Positions 25,290-33,630 are shown, counted from the stretch's first letter. The stretch: 64,000 nucleotides of DNA from Pseudomonas sp. (GCF_030150285.1 NZ_JASLGE010000076.1:1-64000), one strand, 5' to 3'. A program made the numbers and translations. Notes: a model not told the origin generated them from the sequence alone.

Positions 25290-28200
25290 TCAGTGTTCAG
25301 TCGCCAGCAAGCTGACGGGTTTGGAACGGTGGAACAACCGTTCAAGCCACAAGTATATGACCGGCGTGGTGAACAGCGTCAGCGCCTGGCTGACCAGCAA
25401 CCCGCCCACGACGGCGATGCCCAGCGGCTGGCGCAGTTCGGCACCGGCACCATAACCGAGCATCAGTGGCAAGGCACCCAGCAGGGCGGCGAGGGTGGTC
25501 ATGATGATCGGGCGGAACCGCGTCAGGCAGGCTTCATAAATGGCCGCTTCGGGCGTCAGCCCGCGTGTGCGCTGGGCGTCGAGGGCGAAGTCGATCATCA
25601 GAATGCCGTTTTTCTTGACGATACCGATCAGCAGCACCAGCCCGATCAGCGCCATGATCGAAAAGTCCTGGCCGCAGATCCACAGCATCAACAGCGCGCC
25701 CAGCCCCGCCGAAGGCAGGGTCGAAATGATGGTCAACGGGTGAACGAAGCTCTCATACAACACCCCCAAAATGATGTACACCGCCACCAGCGCCGCCAGA
25801 ATCAGCCACGGCTGGCTGGCCAGCGAGCTTTGGAACGCCTGCGCTGCGCCCTGGAAATTGCCGCTGAGGGTACTCGGCATGCCGATGTCATTTTTCGCCT
25901 GGTTGAGCATCAGTACCGCGTCGCCCAGCGCCACGCCGGGGGCGAGGTTAAAGGACAGGTTGGCGGCCGGGAACATGCCGTCATGGCTGATCGACAGGGG
26001 GCCGCTGACCGGCGCATCGACCTTGGCCAGCGCTGACAGCGGCACCATTTCGCCGCTCAGCGGGGAGCGCAGGTAAAAGTAATTGAGGCTTTCAGCCTGC
26101 CCGCGTTGCACCGCGTCCACTTCCAGGATCACGTTGTACTGGTTGACCTCGGTCTGGAACTCGTTGACCTGGCGCTGCCCGAAGGCGTCGTACAGCGCTT
26201 CATCGACATCGGTGGCGGTCAGGCCAAAGCGGGCGGCGGCGCTCCGGTCGATGCTGATGTGCGTAATGCTGCCGCCCAGTTGCAGGTCATTGGACAAGTC
26301 GCGAAACGCCGGGTTACCGCGCAGTTTTTCAGTCAGGCGCTGGGTCCAGGTGGTCAGCGTCGGGCCGTCGTTACTCTTGAGTACATATTGGTACTGACTG
26401 CGGCTGGGCCCGGCACTCAGGTTGATGTCTTGCCCGGCGCGCAGGTACAGGACGATGCCCGGTACCTTGGCCAGTTGCGGGCGAATGCGGTCGATAAACT
26501 CACTGGCCGACACGTCCCGCTCGCTGCGGTCTTTGAGGGCAATCCAGAAGCGGCCGTTGGCGATGGTCTGGTTGCTGCCGGTGACACCCACCGCGTGCGA
26601 GAAAGCCTGCACCGCCGGGTCGGCACCGACGATGGTGGCCAGCGCCAAATGCTTTTGCACCATGTCGGGGTACGACACATCGGCGGCGGCTTCGGTGGTG
26701 CCCAGCACAAAACCGGTGTCTTGCACGGGAAAGAATCCTTTGGGGATTAGCACATAACCTGCAACCGCCATCGCCAGCGTCACCCCAAACACCCCTAGCA
26801 TCAGGCGCTGGTGGGCCAGGGCGCGGGTCAGGCCTTTTTCATACAGCGCCAGTAAGCGCTCGCCAAAGCCGGGTCTGGCGTGGGCATCGTGTACCGGCGC
26901 GCGCATGAACAGCGCCGCCAGTGTGGGGGCGAGGGTCAGTGATACCACGACCGAAATCAAAATGGTCGAGGTGGCCGTCAGGGCGAACTCCTTGAACAGC
27001 CGCCCGACCACGCCGCCCATAAACAGCAGCGGAATAAAGGCCGCCACCAGTGACAGGCTGATGGACACCACGGTAAAGCCAATTTCACTGGCTCCTTTGA
27101 TCGCCGCATCGCGCATGCTTTCGCCCGCTTCGAGGTGGCGGTGGATGTTTTCCACCACCACGATGGCATCGTCCACCACAAACCCCACAGCCACCACAAT
27201 CGCCACCAGCGTCAGGTTATTCAGGCTGAACCCCAACACATACATCAGCGCAAAACTGGCGATCAGCGATACCCCCAGCACGGCCGACACAATCAGCGTG
27301 GCCGACCATTGGCGCAGAAACAGTGCCATGACCGCGATCACCAGCAGCACGGCAATCAGCAGGGTAATTTCGACTTCATGCAGCGAGGCGCGGATGGTCT
27401 TGGTGCGATCGCTCAGCACGGTGACTTCCACCGACGCCGGGAGCATGGCTTGCAAGCCGGGCAGGGCGGCCTGAATGCGGTCGACGGTGTCGACAATATT
27501 GGCCCCCGGCTGGCGCGAAATCACCAGGTTGACCCCCGGCTGATGCCCGGACCAGGCTTGCACGTAGTCGTTTTCGGCCCCGTTGATGACCCGCGCCACG
27601 TCGCGCAGTTGCACCGGCGCGCCGTCTTTGTACGAGACGATCAACTGGCCGTATTCCTCGGCATTGAACAACTGGTCGTTGGTGGAGAGTGTTGAAATGC
27701 TTGTGGGCCCGTACAACGCACCCTTGGCCAGGTTGAGGCTGGTTTGCTGAATCGCCAGGCGAATATCGGCCAGGGTCAGGCCGATGGCGGCCAGCTTGTC
27801 GGCGCTGGCCTGCACGCGAATGGCGGGGCGCTGCTGGCCCGTAATGTTAATCAGGCCTACGCCGTCGATCTGGCTGATCTGACGGGCCAGCAAGGTTTCG
27901 ACGTAATCGCTCAATTGCGTGCCGGGCATGTGCAGGGAGCTGATGCTTAGAATCAACACCGGGCTGTCCGCCGGGTTGACCTTTTTCCAGGTGGGCAACG
28001 TCGGCATGTCTTTGGGCAGTTTGCCGGAGGCCGTGTTGATGGCGGCCTGCACTTCCTGGGCGGCGGTATCGATGCTTTTATCGAGGGTGAATTGCAGGGT
28101 CAGCGTGGTGGAGCCCAGCGCACTGCTGGAGGTCATTTGTGTCATGCCGGGAATGGCGCTGAACTGCACTTCCAGTGGCGTGGCCACCGATGACGCCATG

Positions 28201-28385
28201 GTGTCGGGGCTGGCACCGGGTAGTTGCGCCGAGACCTGGATTGTCGGGAACTCCGCTTCAGGCAAGGGAGCGATGGGCAAGCGCGGGAAGGCGATCAGCC
28301 CCACCAGTACCAGGGCCAAGGTCAGCAGCACAGTGGCTACCGGGTGGTCGACGCACCACGCCGACAGCGATCGGCTGCGGATCAT
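25290..28385 (-). CDS. RND efflux pump, HAE1 family (MdtC/MuxC-like)
   Basis: The inner-membrane proton/drug antiporter of a tripartite efflux system. Its 1031 residues give 12 expected membrane segments and two large periplasmic loops. The proton-relay pair in membrane segment 4 is intact (VVDDAIVVVEN). The N-terminal sequence (PVATVLLTLALVLVGLIAF, LPIAPLPEAEFPTIQV) resembles the MdtB/MdtC/MuxB/MuxC branch rather than the metal exporters (CusA type). MdtBC and MuxBC pumps normally use two different RND subunits; here there is one. No outer-membrane factor gene is in the operon. The start overlaps the fusion-protein stop (ATGA). Substrates are unknown. Confidence 0.93.
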   Translation of the reverse strand: MIRSRSLSAWCVDHPVATVLLTLALVLVGLIAFPRLPIAPLPEAEFPTIQVSAQLPGASPDTMASSVATPLEVQFSAIPGMTQMTSSSALGSTTLTLQFTLDKSIDTAAQEVQAAINTASGKLPKDMPTLPTWKKVNPADSPVLILSISSLHMPGTQLSDYVETLLARQISQIDGVGLINITGQQRPAIRVQASADKLAAIGLTLADIRLAIQQTSLNLAKGALYGPTSISTLSTNDQLFNAEEYGQLIVSYKDGAPVQLRDVARVINGAENDYVQAWSGHQPGVNLVISRQPGANIVDTVDRIQAALPGLQAMLPASVEVTVLSDRTKTIRASLHEVEITLLIAVLLVIAVMALFLRQWSATLIVSAVLGVSLIASFALMYVLGFSLNNLTLVAIVVAVGFVVDDAIVVVENIHRHLEAGESMRDAAIKGASEIGFTVVSISLSLVAAFIPLLFMGGVVGRLFKEFALTATSTILISVVVSLTLAPTLAALFMRAPVHDAHARPGFGERLLALYEKGLTRALAHQRLMLGVFGVTLAMAVAGYVLIPKGFFPVQDTGFVLGTTEAAADVSYPDMVQKHLALATIVGADPAVQAFSHAVGVTGSNQTIANGRFWIALKDRSERDVSASEFIDRIRPQLAKVPGIVLYLRAGQDINLSAGPSRSQYQYVLKSNDGPTLTTWTQRLTEKLRGNPAFRDLSNDLQLGGSITHISIDRSAAARFGLTATDVDEALYDAFGQRQVNEFQTEVNQYNVILEVDAVQRGQAESLNYFYLRSPLSGEMVPLSALAKVDAPVSGPLSISHDGMFPAANLSFNLAPGVALGDAVLMLNQAKNDIGMPSTLSGNFQGAAQAFQSSLASQPWLILAALVAVYIILGVLYESFVHPLTIISTLPSAGLGALLMLWICGQDFSIMALIGLVLLIGIVKKNGILMIDFALDAQRTRGLTPEAAIYEACLTRFRPIIMTTLAALLGALPLMLGYGAGAELRQPLGIAVVGGLLVSQALTLFTTPVIYLWLERLFHRSKPVSLLATEH

Positions 28386-29545
28386 GGCTGCACCGCGGGC
28401 TGGCGGGCGCTATTGGCCAAGACGGGCTCGCCCAGCACTTCAATGCGCGCTCCGGGTTTTAACCGCGACTGCCCATCGCTGACCAGGGTGTCGCCCACAT
28501 TGACGCCTGTGATGATGCTCAGCGCGGTGTCCTGGTAGACCACTTGCACCGGCACGTTTTCAACCGTGTCGCCTGTGACCCGGTAGACAAAGTAATTATC
28601 CAGCCCGCGTTGTACCACCGCAGGTGGCACCACCCGTGCGTTGCGCTCCAGCCCTGTCTGAATCTGGATATTCACCAGTTGGCCTGGCCACAAGGTGTGC
28701 CGTGGGTTGTCGAACTGCGCCTTGACCTTGAGGGTGCCGGTGGTGGCCGACACCTGGTTGTCGATCAAGCTCAGGTGGCCCTGGCTCAGCGGCGCGGCGT
28801 CAGGAGCCGAGTCATCCAGGTAGGCGTTGACCAAGGCCTTCTCCGGGGCTTCGAGCAGGCGATGCAAGGTGGGGAGCTGCTGTTGGGGCAGCGAAAATTC
28901 CACCGCAATCGGGTCGAGTTGGGTCACGGAAAATAACCCTTGTGCGTCGCTGACCCGCAGGAAGTTGCCCGGATCTACTGCGCGAATCCCGACGCGCCCG
29001 CTCACCGGGGAGCGAATCTGGGTGTACGACAATTGCACCTGTGCTGCGTCGATAGCGGCTTTATTGCCCTGCGCCGTGGCATTGAGTTGGTTGACCAGCG
29101 CTTGTTGCTGATCAAGGGTCTGCTTGGACACGCCGTTGTCGACACTCAGCAACTGGTAACGCTTGAGGTCGATCAGGGCTCCCTGCAACTGCGCCTGGTT
29201 CTGCCCCAATTGGGCTTTGGCCTGATTGAGGCTGGCTTGAATTCCACGGTCATCCAGGCTGGCAAGCAAGTCCCCAGCCTTGACCGTCTGGCCTTCCTTG
29301 ACGTGCAACTGCGTCAGAATGCCGTCAATTTGCGGCCGGATCATCACACTGTGCAATGACTGCACGGCACCTATGCCGCTGACGAAACGTGGCACATCGC
29401 GCTGTGCAACCTGCACAACCCGCACGGGCACCACTGCGCTGATGGCCATTTTGGCGGGCGCGGGACGCTGATACAGCCAAAGGCCCGCGCCGACCAGAAC
29501 GATGACCACGGTGGCGAGGCAGATGTTTTTGGTTTGAGTGCGCAT
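28382..29545 (-). CDS. RND efflux membrane fusion protein (MdtA-like)
   Basis: The periplasmic adaptor linking the RND pump to an outer-membrane channel. The start is ATG at 29545 (MRTQTKNICLATVVIVLV), giving 387 residues; the frame is open 72 codons further but that part is not family-like. An N-terminal membrane anchor or signal (about 7-25) is followed by a lipoyl half-motif (IDGILTQLHVKEGQTVKAGDLLASLDD), a coiled-coil hairpin (about 100-165), the second lipoyl half (IRSPVSGRVGIRAVDPGNFL) and beta-barrel domains. It is the first gene of a four-gene minus-strand operon with the RND pump and two-component pair. Confidence 0.92.
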   Translation of the reverse strand: MRTQTKNICLATVVIVLVGAGLWLYQRPAPAKMAISAVVPVRVVQVAQRDVPRFVSGIGAVQSLHSVMIRPQIDGILTQLHVKEGQTVKAGDLLASLDDRGIQASLNQAKAQLGQNQAQLQGALIDLKRYQLLSVDNGVSKQTLDQQQALVNQLNATAQGNKAAIDAAQVQLSYTQIRSPVSGRVGIRAVDPGNFLRVSDAQGLFSVTQLDPIAVEFSLPQQQLPTLHRLLEAPEKALVNAYLDDSAPDAAPLSQGHLSLIDNQVSATTGTLKVKAQFDNPRHTLWPGQLVNIQIQTGLERNARVVPPAVVQRGLDNYFVYRVTGDTVENVPVQVVYQDTALSIITGVNVGDTLVSDGQSRLKPGARIEVLGEPVLANSARQPAVQP

Positions 29546-29629
29546 GCCGAAAAGACGCCGTGTGCGTGAGAAAAGGGAGAAGCTCGTGCGCGTGTTATAA
29601 CCCGTAGAACCGGTCAGCAGCGTGACGGC

Positions 29630-29651
29630 TAACTGACATTGCTGACAGTTA
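29630..29651. promoter_or_regulatory. candidate response-regulator operator (TGACA repeats)
   Basis: The 22-base element has TAACTG at one end and CAGTTA at the other, and also contains two direct TGACA units nine bases apart. It lies 85 bases upstream of the fusion-protein start. OmpR-family regulators bind tandem half-sites like these, and the operon encodes such a regulator. This is a position-based inference. Confidence 0.35.
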
Positions 29652-29805
29652 ACGGCGTAGTCGCTGTTGCAGGCTGTGATCGATTGCGCAGCGATCGCAA
29701 AATCGGAGTGCCGCGTCACGTGTTTTACGAGGCCTGCGACGGCGGTTTTGTGTCGCGGCATGGAATTTTCCGACCTGTGAGTGCAACGTCTACCCGGCGC
29801 ACAGG

Positions 29806-29811
29806 TATACT
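29806..29811 (+). promoter_or_regulatory. candidate -10 box for the 78-residue gene
   Basis: TATACT at 29806-29811 lies 52 bases before the ATG at 29863. A poor -35 candidate (TGCAAC, 29782-29787) is 18 bases upstream of it. Confidence 0.4.
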
Positions 29812-29862
29812 TTGCGGTCTTGCGCCATCTGGCCTGATTATTCTCTGCATTTCGGAGCTTTC

Positions 29863-30099
29863 ATGACTTCTCCCACACAAACGACCGCTCCCGAAGCGGT
29901 GGGCACCGAGCCGGGTGACACCGAGGCCGTGCCGGCCAAGCCGGTCATTCCTGCTTTTACCTTCCCGTTCAAGCCTTCCGAGTTTGCCAAGGCCAAGTCC
30001 CAGGGCAAGGCGTACTACCAGAAGAGCGGCCTCGGCGGTCACGATAAGACACCAGGCGCGCCACCCCATGGCACCCGTAAAACAATGGGTAAACGCTAA
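29863..30099 (+). CDS. small conserved-looking protein, function unknown
   Basis: A 78-residue product from ATG 29863 with GGAG just upstream. The N-terminal 30 residues are low-complexity (Thr, Pro, Glu, Ala). The rest contains a charged segment FPFKPSEFAKAKSQGKAYYQ and a basic tail ending TRKTMGKR. It has no signal peptide, membrane segment or cysteine. I do not recognise a named family. Its stop interlocks by three bases with the stop of the convergent GNAT gene, and no terminator is visible between them. A promoter-like -10 box precedes it. Real-gene status rests on codon use, ribosome-binding site and protein-like composition. Confidence 0.65.
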   Translation: MTSPTQTTAPEAVGTEPGDTEAVPAKPVIPAFTFPFKPSEFAKAKSQGKAYYQKSGLGGHDKTPGAPPHGTRKTMGKR

Positions 30100-30602
30100 G
30101 CCCGCGGGTGACGCGCTGGCCAGGCTATTAAGGCCGACCCCGCACTGACCTCGGTCATGCCGAGCGCGTGGTACAGGTGCCGGGCCTTGTGGTTGTGCCG
30201 CATGACCTTGAGGTCGACGCTGGCCTCGCCGCGTGAATGAAACACGCTGAACACGTGACTCAGCAGTGCACGGCCCAGCCCCCGGCCTTGCATACGCGGG
30301 TGCACCACCAAGTCCTTGAGGTAAGCGCTGGTCCAGGCGTGGGCAACGCCCACCACCTCACCGTCCAACAGGCTGACGAAGCACAGGTGCGGGTCGTAGT
30401 CGGCGTCGTGCAACAGGCACTGCTGCCAGTGTTCGAGTGATTCGACGCTGCCGGCCCCGTCGGCATAGCCCTGGCGGAGTAAGGTATGTACCGGTTGCAG
30501 CAGGGCCGGGGTCAAGGTCACCACGCTTACGCCCTCAGGCCATTGCGCCGGGTGGAGCGGGCGGTTCAGGTCTTTGCGCAATAGCAGGCAGTCTTCGTTC
30601 AT
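30096..30602 (-). CDS. GNAT-family N-acetyltransferase
   Basis: Predicted acetyl-CoA-dependent acetyltransferase with unknown acceptor. The start is ATG at 30602 (MNEDCLLLRKDLNRPL), giving 168 residues. The acetyl-CoA pyrophosphate loop VHPRMQGRGLGRALLSHVF (about residues 98-116) is a clear GNAT motif A, and DLKVMRHNHKARHLYHALGM is motif B. The start overlaps the cheV stop by four bases, so the two are probably co-transcribed. No functional connection to chemotaxis is evident. Confidence 0.85.
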   Translation of the reverse strand: MNEDCLLLRKDLNRPLHPAQWPEGVSVVTLTPALLQPVHTLLRQGYADGAGSVESLEHWQQCLLHDADYDPHLCFVSLLDGEVVGVAHAWTSAYLKDLVVHPRMQGRGLGRALLSHVFSVFHSRGEASVDLKVMRHNHKARHLYHALGMTEVSAGSALIAWPARHPRA

Positions 30603-31498
30603 CCGTGGCCCTGCTCGGTCACCGTGCGGGCGGCGAGGATCAGGCACTGCGTCAACTCCGGCGACGAGAACTTGGTCAGCACCGCATTGGCCCCGGCCAA
30701 TCGCGCTTTCTCACTGTTCATCACGCTGTTCAGTGACGTGTGCAGCAGCACATACAGGTGGGCAAAGTCCGGAGTCTCACGCAGGGTGCGGGTAAACGCG
30801 TAGCCGTCCATCTCGGACATTTCGATATCAGACACCAGCACATTGATCTGCTCCGGCGTGCCGTGCAGTTCCAGTAGCCGCTCGATGGCCTCCTTGGCGC
30901 TGCGCGCCGTGTGGCAATGCACCCCGAGGCTGCGCAGGGTCAGCACTGATTGTTGTAACGCCACCTGGCTGTCATCGACGACCAGAATGCGAGCATTGGC
31001 CAAGAGCTGCGTTTCGTCACGGCTGAGGGCTTCAGGAGGGGCTTCATTGCGGGCGGGGGTGATGGCATGAATGACTTTTTCGATGTCCAGCACTTGTACC
31101 AGCGCACCGTCGACCTGAGTCACGCCCGTGATGTACGAGCGTGTGCCTGACCGGTAAGGCGGCGGGCGAATATCCGTGCTCAGGCAATGCACAATCCCGT
31201 TCACGCTCTGCACCTGCAACCCCTGCCTGGAGCGGCTGACATCGGTGACAATCAGCCAGCCAGCGTTGGGGTCCAACAAGGGTTGCTGACCGATGGCGCG
31301 GCTCAGGTCGATGACCGACAGGGGCGTGCCGCGTAACACGGCGATGCCTTTCACATGGGGGTGAGATGCGGGCAGAGTGCTCAACGTTGGGCAGGGGATG
31401 ATCTCGCTGACTTTCAACAGGTTGATCGCCATCAGTTTGCCGCTGCGCAGGGTAAACAGCAGCAGCGACAATGAATCTGCACGGGCGTTTGACGACAT
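30599..31498 (-). CDS. cheV: chemotaxis coupling protein CheV
   Basis: A hybrid adaptor that couples chemoreceptors to CheA and can be phosphorylated. An N-terminal CheW-like domain (about residues 8-145; SGKLMAINLLKVSEII, HVKGIAVLRGTPLSVIDL, YITGVTQVDGALVQVLDIEKV) is followed by a receiver domain (about 165-295) with DDSQ acidic residues and the phospho-acceptor Asp in VLVSDIEMSEMDG. Its 299 residues are typical of CheV. Pseudomonads often carry several cheV copies; which paralogue this is cannot be told from the window. It is followed by an overlapping GNAT gene. Confidence 0.92.
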   Translation of the reverse strand: MSSNARADSLSLLLFTLRSGKLMAINLLKVSEIIPCPTLSTLPASHPHVKGIAVLRGTPLSVIDLSRAIGQQPLLDPNAGWLIVTDVSRSRQGLQVQSVNGIVHCLSTDIRPPPYRSGTRSYITGVTQVDGALVQVLDIEKVIHAITPARNEAPPEALSRDETQLLANARILVVDDSQVALQQSVLTLRSLGVHCHTARSAKEAIERLLELHGTPEQINVLVSDIEMSEMDGYAFTRTLRETPDFAHLYVLLHTSLNSVMNSEKARLAGANAVLTKFSSPELTQCLILAARTVTEQGHG

Positions 31499-31581
31499 AT
31501 AAACCTTCTAAAGGTCAGAGGGAGCGTTACCAGGTTATCGACCTGAATACAAAATGCTGTAGGAAGAGCTGGCGGCTCCAA

Positions 31582-31685
31582 CGGATGGCAGCGTTTGTAG
31601 GAACGAGCTTGCTCGTGATCGTTTGATCTGGTTTTTGATCTAAAAGGGCCCCCTTAAACCACGCTGGCCGATCGCGGCGGGCCCA
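31582..31685 (+). repeat. 104-base direct repeat, copy 1
   Basis: Begins CGGATGGCAGCGTTTGTAGG, includes a REP-like core (GAGCTTGCTCG), the run TTTTGATCTAAAAGGGCCC and GCTGGCCGATCGCGGCGG. It is nearly identical to 31811-31914, with only a few differences. The two copies are 229 bases apart. Confidence 0.9.
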
Positions 31686-31777
31686 CCGCGTAAAGCCGGA
31701 ACCTTAAGTGGCCGTCACCGCAGCAATGGATAGGATTGCTGCACGACAGCGCGGCGTTATAAAGCTTTTAAAGATCA

Positions 31778-31804
31778 ACAGATCGCGAGCAAGCTCGCTC
31801 CTGC
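31778..31804 (-). repeat. inverted REP unit between the direct repeats
   Basis: AGATCGCGAGCAAGCTCGCTCC is the reverse orientation of the REP core found in the flanking copies near 31600 and 31830. Head-to-head REP pairs (REPINs) are common in Pseudomonas intergenic DNA. Confidence 0.8.
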
Positions 31805-31810
31805 GGATCA

Positions 31811-31914
31811 CGGATGGCAGCGTTTGTAGGAACGAGCTTGCTCGTGATCTTTTGATCTGGCTTTTGATCTAAAAGGGCCCCCTTAAATCGCGCTGGCCGA
31901 TCGCGGCGGCCCAC
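31811..31914 (+). repeat. 104-base direct repeat, copy 2
   Basis: Near-identical copy of 31582-31685. It ends about 65 bases short of the norR stop. The order REP-spacer-inverted REP-REP suggests duplication of a REPIN unit. Confidence 0.9.
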
Positions 31915-31978
31915 GGAGCAAAGCCTGTGGTGAGGGCATGCCGAGCCCCAGCGAGGCACCGAGTGGTAGGGGCAGACA

Positions 31979-33523
31979 TTATTTCAAGCCCAGCCGCTTG
32001 GCCATTCGGCCAAGGTTCGCCCGGTCCAGCCCCAGCTCGCGGGCCGCACTGGCCCAATTGTGCGAGTGGCGCTCCAGGCAGGCGCTGATGACCTGGCGCT
32101 GGAATGCTTCAGTCGCCTGACGCAAGTCACCCAGCGCGGTAGGCAGGGCGATGGCCGGTTCCGGCGTCGCCGGCGCGGTGTGGGTGGGCAGGTCAAGGTC
32201 GTACGCGGTCAAGGTCAGGATGCGCGGCCGCGTGGCGCATCGACCCAAGGCCTTGAGCGCGCTGCGGCCAATCAGGTGTTCCAGCTCACGCACGTTGCCG
32301 GGCCAGTCGTAATGCAGCAGTGCCGCTTGTGCGTCGGCACTCAAGCGCAGGCTGCCCAGGCCCATGCGGGAGCGGTTCTGTTCAAGGAAAAAACCGCTCA
32401 GCAGCAATACATCGCGCCCGCGCTCACGCAAGGCCGGCACCTTGAGCGGGTAAACGCTCAGGCGGTGATAAACATCGGCGCGGTAGCGGCCGCTGCGCAC
32501 TTCTTCGGCCAAGTCGCGATTGGTGGCGGCAATCAGGCGTACATCGACCTGATGTTCCTGGTCCGACCCCAAGCGTTGTAACTGACCGCTTTGCAGCACG
32601 CGGAGCAGTTTGGCTTGGACGGTCAGTGACAGTTCGCCGACTTCGTCCAAAAACAAACTGCCGCCATTGGCCAGTTCGAACTTGCCGCGCCGGTCACTGG
32701 TGGCCCCGGTAAATGCACCGCGCACATGGCCGAACAGTTCGCTTTCGACCAGCGTGTCGGGCAGGGCGGCGCAGTTCAGGCTGATCAATGGCTTGTTGGC
32801 GCGTGGCGAGGCACCATGGATGGCGTTGGCCACCAGTTCTTTGCCGACGCCGGTTTCGCCGGTAATCAGCACCGTCAGGTCACTGCCGCCCACCAGTGCA
32901 ATCTCTTCGAGCAAACGCTTATGCGGCTTGCTCTGGCCGATCAGTTCCTTGTCTGGCGAACGGTGCGCCTGGCGAAACCACTCGGCTTTTTGCTGTTCGT
33001 CTTCGACACGCAAGGCCAGCCGCTCGATACGCTGGGCGACCCTGACGGTGGCTGCGGCCAGGCTGGCAAAGGCTTGCAGGTCTTCAAGGGCGACCGGCTC
33101 GAAGCGCTCATGGTCAAGGGCATCCAGGGTCAGCAGCCCCCATGGGCGTTCGTCGACAAACAACGGGCAGCCCATGCAGTCATGCACTTCAAGGTGTTCG
33201 GCGAGGCCGTCGACCAGCCCGTCATAGGGGTCGGGCAACTCACAGTCGCTGGGGAAGCGCGTAGGCCCCGGGCTGCTGAGCAGCACGTCAAAGCGTGGGT
33301 GCTCGCTCACCTTGAAGCGGCGGCCCAGGGTGTCGGGGCTCAAACCGTCCACCGCCAAGGGCACCAGCCATTCGCCATCAAGGCGCAGCAGGGCCGCCGC
33401 ATCGCACGGTAACAAAGTGCGCAAGGCGTGCAGCAAGCGTCGGTAGCGCTCGCTTTCCGGCAGCTCGCGGGCCAGATCAGCCACCAGCGGTAGCAAGGTT
33501 GTCAGCAACAGTTTTGCAGTCAT
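31979..33523 (-). CDS. norR: NO-responsive sigma54 activator NorR (FhpR)
   Basis: Senses nitric oxide through a mononuclear iron in its GAF domain and activates sigma54 transcription of NO-detoxifying genes. The GAF domain (about residues 20-165) keeps the iron-ligand region: DCELPDPYDGL with several Asp (93, 98, 101), Cys116 in HDCMGCP, and Asp134. The AAA+ domain has Walker A GETGVGKE (222-229), GAFTGA (269-274) for sigma54 contact and FLDEVGEL. The C-terminal Fis-type helix-turn-helix ends ARELGLDRANLGRMAKRLGLK. Its 514 residues are typical. It is divergent from hmp, with three NorR-type sites between them. Confidence 0.95.
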   Translation of the reverse strand: MTAKLLLTTLLPLVADLARELPESERYRRLLHALRTLLPCDAAALLRLDGEWLVPLAVDGLSPDTLGRRFKVSEHPRFDVLLSSPGPTRFPSDCELPDPYDGLVDGLAEHLEVHDCMGCPLFVDERPWGLLTLDALDHERFEPVALEDLQAFASLAAATVRVAQRIERLALRVEDEQQKAEWFRQAHRSPDKELIGQSKPHKRLLEEIALVGGSDLTVLITGETGVGKELVANAIHGASPRANKPLISLNCAALPDTLVESELFGHVRGAFTGATSDRRGKFELANGGSLFLDEVGELSLTVQAKLLRVLQSGQLQRLGSDQEHQVDVRLIAATNRDLAEEVRSGRYRADVYHRLSVYPLKVPALRERGRDVLLLSGFFLEQNRSRMGLGSLRLSADAQAALLHYDWPGNVRELEHLIGRSALKALGRCATRPRILTLTAYDLDLPTHTAPATPEPAIALPTALGDLRQATEAFQRQVISACLERHSHNWASAARELGLDRANLGRMAKRLGLK

Positions 33524-33537
33524 TTTGACCTCGTGTT

Positions 33538-33593
33538 GTCGAAGTGACTATAGAACAGGTCGTGTCATATTGACTATTTTGTGTGTAATTGAC
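33538..33593. promoter_or_regulatory. three NorR-type binding sites (GT-N7-AC)
   Basis: GTCGAAGTGAC at 33538-33548, GTCATATTGAC at 33564-33574 and GTGTAATTGAC at 33583-33593 all fit the NorR enhancer core GT-N7-AC and share the TGAC end. They lie between norR and hmp, upstream of a sigma54-like element at 33615. Three sites upstream of the target promoter is the arrangement described for E. coli norV. The first site is only 14 bases from the norR start, which would permit autoregulation. Confidence 0.8.
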
Positions 33594-33614
33594 TGATTTT
33601 AAAGGTTTTTAATG

Positions 33615-33630
33615 TTGGCACGTTTCCTGA
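33615..33630 (+). promoter_or_regulatory. candidate sigma54 promoter of hmp
   Basis: TTGGCACG at 33615-33622 is a strong -24 element. Ten bases after its GG comes GA rather than the usual GC of the -12 element (CCTGAT instead of TTGCA). Distance to the hmp ATG is 48 bases, and the NorR sites lie just upstream. The weak -12 half lowers confidence. Confidence 0.6.

Larger units (their letters stand above)
29546..29862. other. intergenic region upstream of the RND operon
   Basis: A divergent control region of about 317 bases between the RND operon (minus) and a small plus-strand gene. It contains a TGACA repeat element near 29630 and a -10-like TATACT near 29806, both listed separately. No credible gene is seen inside it. 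Confidence 0.6.
31499..31978. other. repeat-rich cheV-norR intergenic region
   Basis: About 480 bases with no credible gene. It holds two copies of a ~104-base repeat and REP-type inverted units, listed separately. The cheV promoter should lie in the first ~80 bases. Confidence 0.75.

Noticed and set aside
31499..31978. Possible CRISPR array from repeated sequence between cheV and norR
   Set aside because: Only two long copies plus REP units, no regular short repeat-spacer pattern and no cas genes.
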